From the NCBI RefSeq assembly GCF_030867095.1, contig NC_081828.1:219635978-219699977 (forward strand): a stretch of DNA of 64,000 nt, in the 5' to 3' direction. The translations under genes were made by a program, and so were the position numbers. Positions 63,780 through 64,000 of the stretch are shown in pieces. Origin of the DNA: Alligator mississippiensis. Taxonomy: Eukaryota > Chordata > Crocodylia > Alligatoridae. The stretch's first letter is position 1. Each line of letters starts with the position of its first letter. Under the pieces are notes generated by a model, which searched no databases, was not told the origin of the DNA, and was given only the letters and a program-made list of their open reading frames with translations.

Positions 63780-64000
63780 TGTAGCGGGGCACTAAGGTGC
63801 CTGTTACTGAGAGAGCTGGGATAACTCCTCAAGTTCTGGTTGCTGAGGTAACTGGAGGGAACTAAAGATTCCCACCTGCCTAGCCAGCTGAAGGAAGGGG
63901 CAAGGCCTGGCTCCTATATAAATCACAGGCAGGAGGCCAGGAGGCAGTTCACTACCAGCAGCCAAGGAGGAATGAGCTCCCTGCTGTGGAAGAGAAGAGA
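63780..64000 (+). mobile_element. Probable 5' part of an LTR, cut by the window end
   Basis: Starts TGTAGCGGGGCACTAAGG (compare TGTAGCAGGCTTGCC, the minus-strand start of the LTR-like unit at 51739). It has a TATA box CTATATAAAT at 63913-63922 with an initiator-like, purine-rich stretch after it. The rest is outside the window. Confidence 0.42.

Noticed and set aside
1-64000. CRISPR arrays, operons, phage or bacterial defence systems
   Set aside because: No regularly spaced short repeats, no closely packed genes with ribosome sites; composition and repeats are those of vertebrate nuclear DNA.

Overview
This window looks like vertebrate nuclear DNA from a sauropsid, most likely a crocodilian, with a turtle as the alternative. 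The evidence is a dense load of CR1 LINEs ending in the CR1-type ATCTATGA tail, a Penelope-like element with a GIY-YIG domain, hAT-type elements with 8-bp target-site duplications, endogenous-retrovirus-type LTRs, CA/TG microsatellites, and one host gene interrupted by a 10.8 kb intron with canonical splice sites. No prokaryotic gene organisation is present. The assignment is by recognition; no database was searched.

The one convincing host gene is on the minus strand. A short first coding exon (28614 down to 28518) is separated by an intron from a single very large last exon (17691 down to 14039). The phases fit and the spliced reading frame gives 1249 codons. The product is a relative of the stonustoxin/verrucotoxin-like (SNTX) family of MACPF/CDC-related proteins. 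After the SNTX-type N-terminal half it has two fibronectin type III domains, a P-loop GTPase domain, coiled coils and a cysteine cluster, in place of the PRY/SPRY end of the fish toxins. About 7.5 kb of the intron consists of recognisable transposable elements.

Layout: 1-14 kb holds a CR1 3' end, an LTR, simple repeats, a purine-rich minisatellite-like tract, a decayed Penelope-like element (9750-11646) and a hAT element with a perfect TSD (12447-13606). 14-28.7 kb is the SNTX-like gene, its intron packed with six CR1 pieces and two small TIR elements. 29-46 kb holds a CR1 with an uninterrupted 543-codon RT reading frame (29456-31087), several hAT elements (one, 39016-39806, nested in an older CR1), LTR-like sequence and a tRNA-like SINE head. 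46-64 kb is older CR1, more LTRs including a solo LTR with a 4-bp TSD (51188-51649), and three long CR1 copies (52510-55157, 57440-60162 and 60180-63290, the last split by a 1.35 kb insertion containing a long palindrome).

The CR1 copies fall into at least three visible groups. The copies at 1, 23.6, 29.4 and 52.5 kb are very similar and presumably youngest. Those at 18.5, 20.6 and 41.1 kb form a second group, and those at 57-63 kb a third. Several small minus-strand pieces are much older. Stretches between named elements were read and show no supportable gene; they are listed as such.
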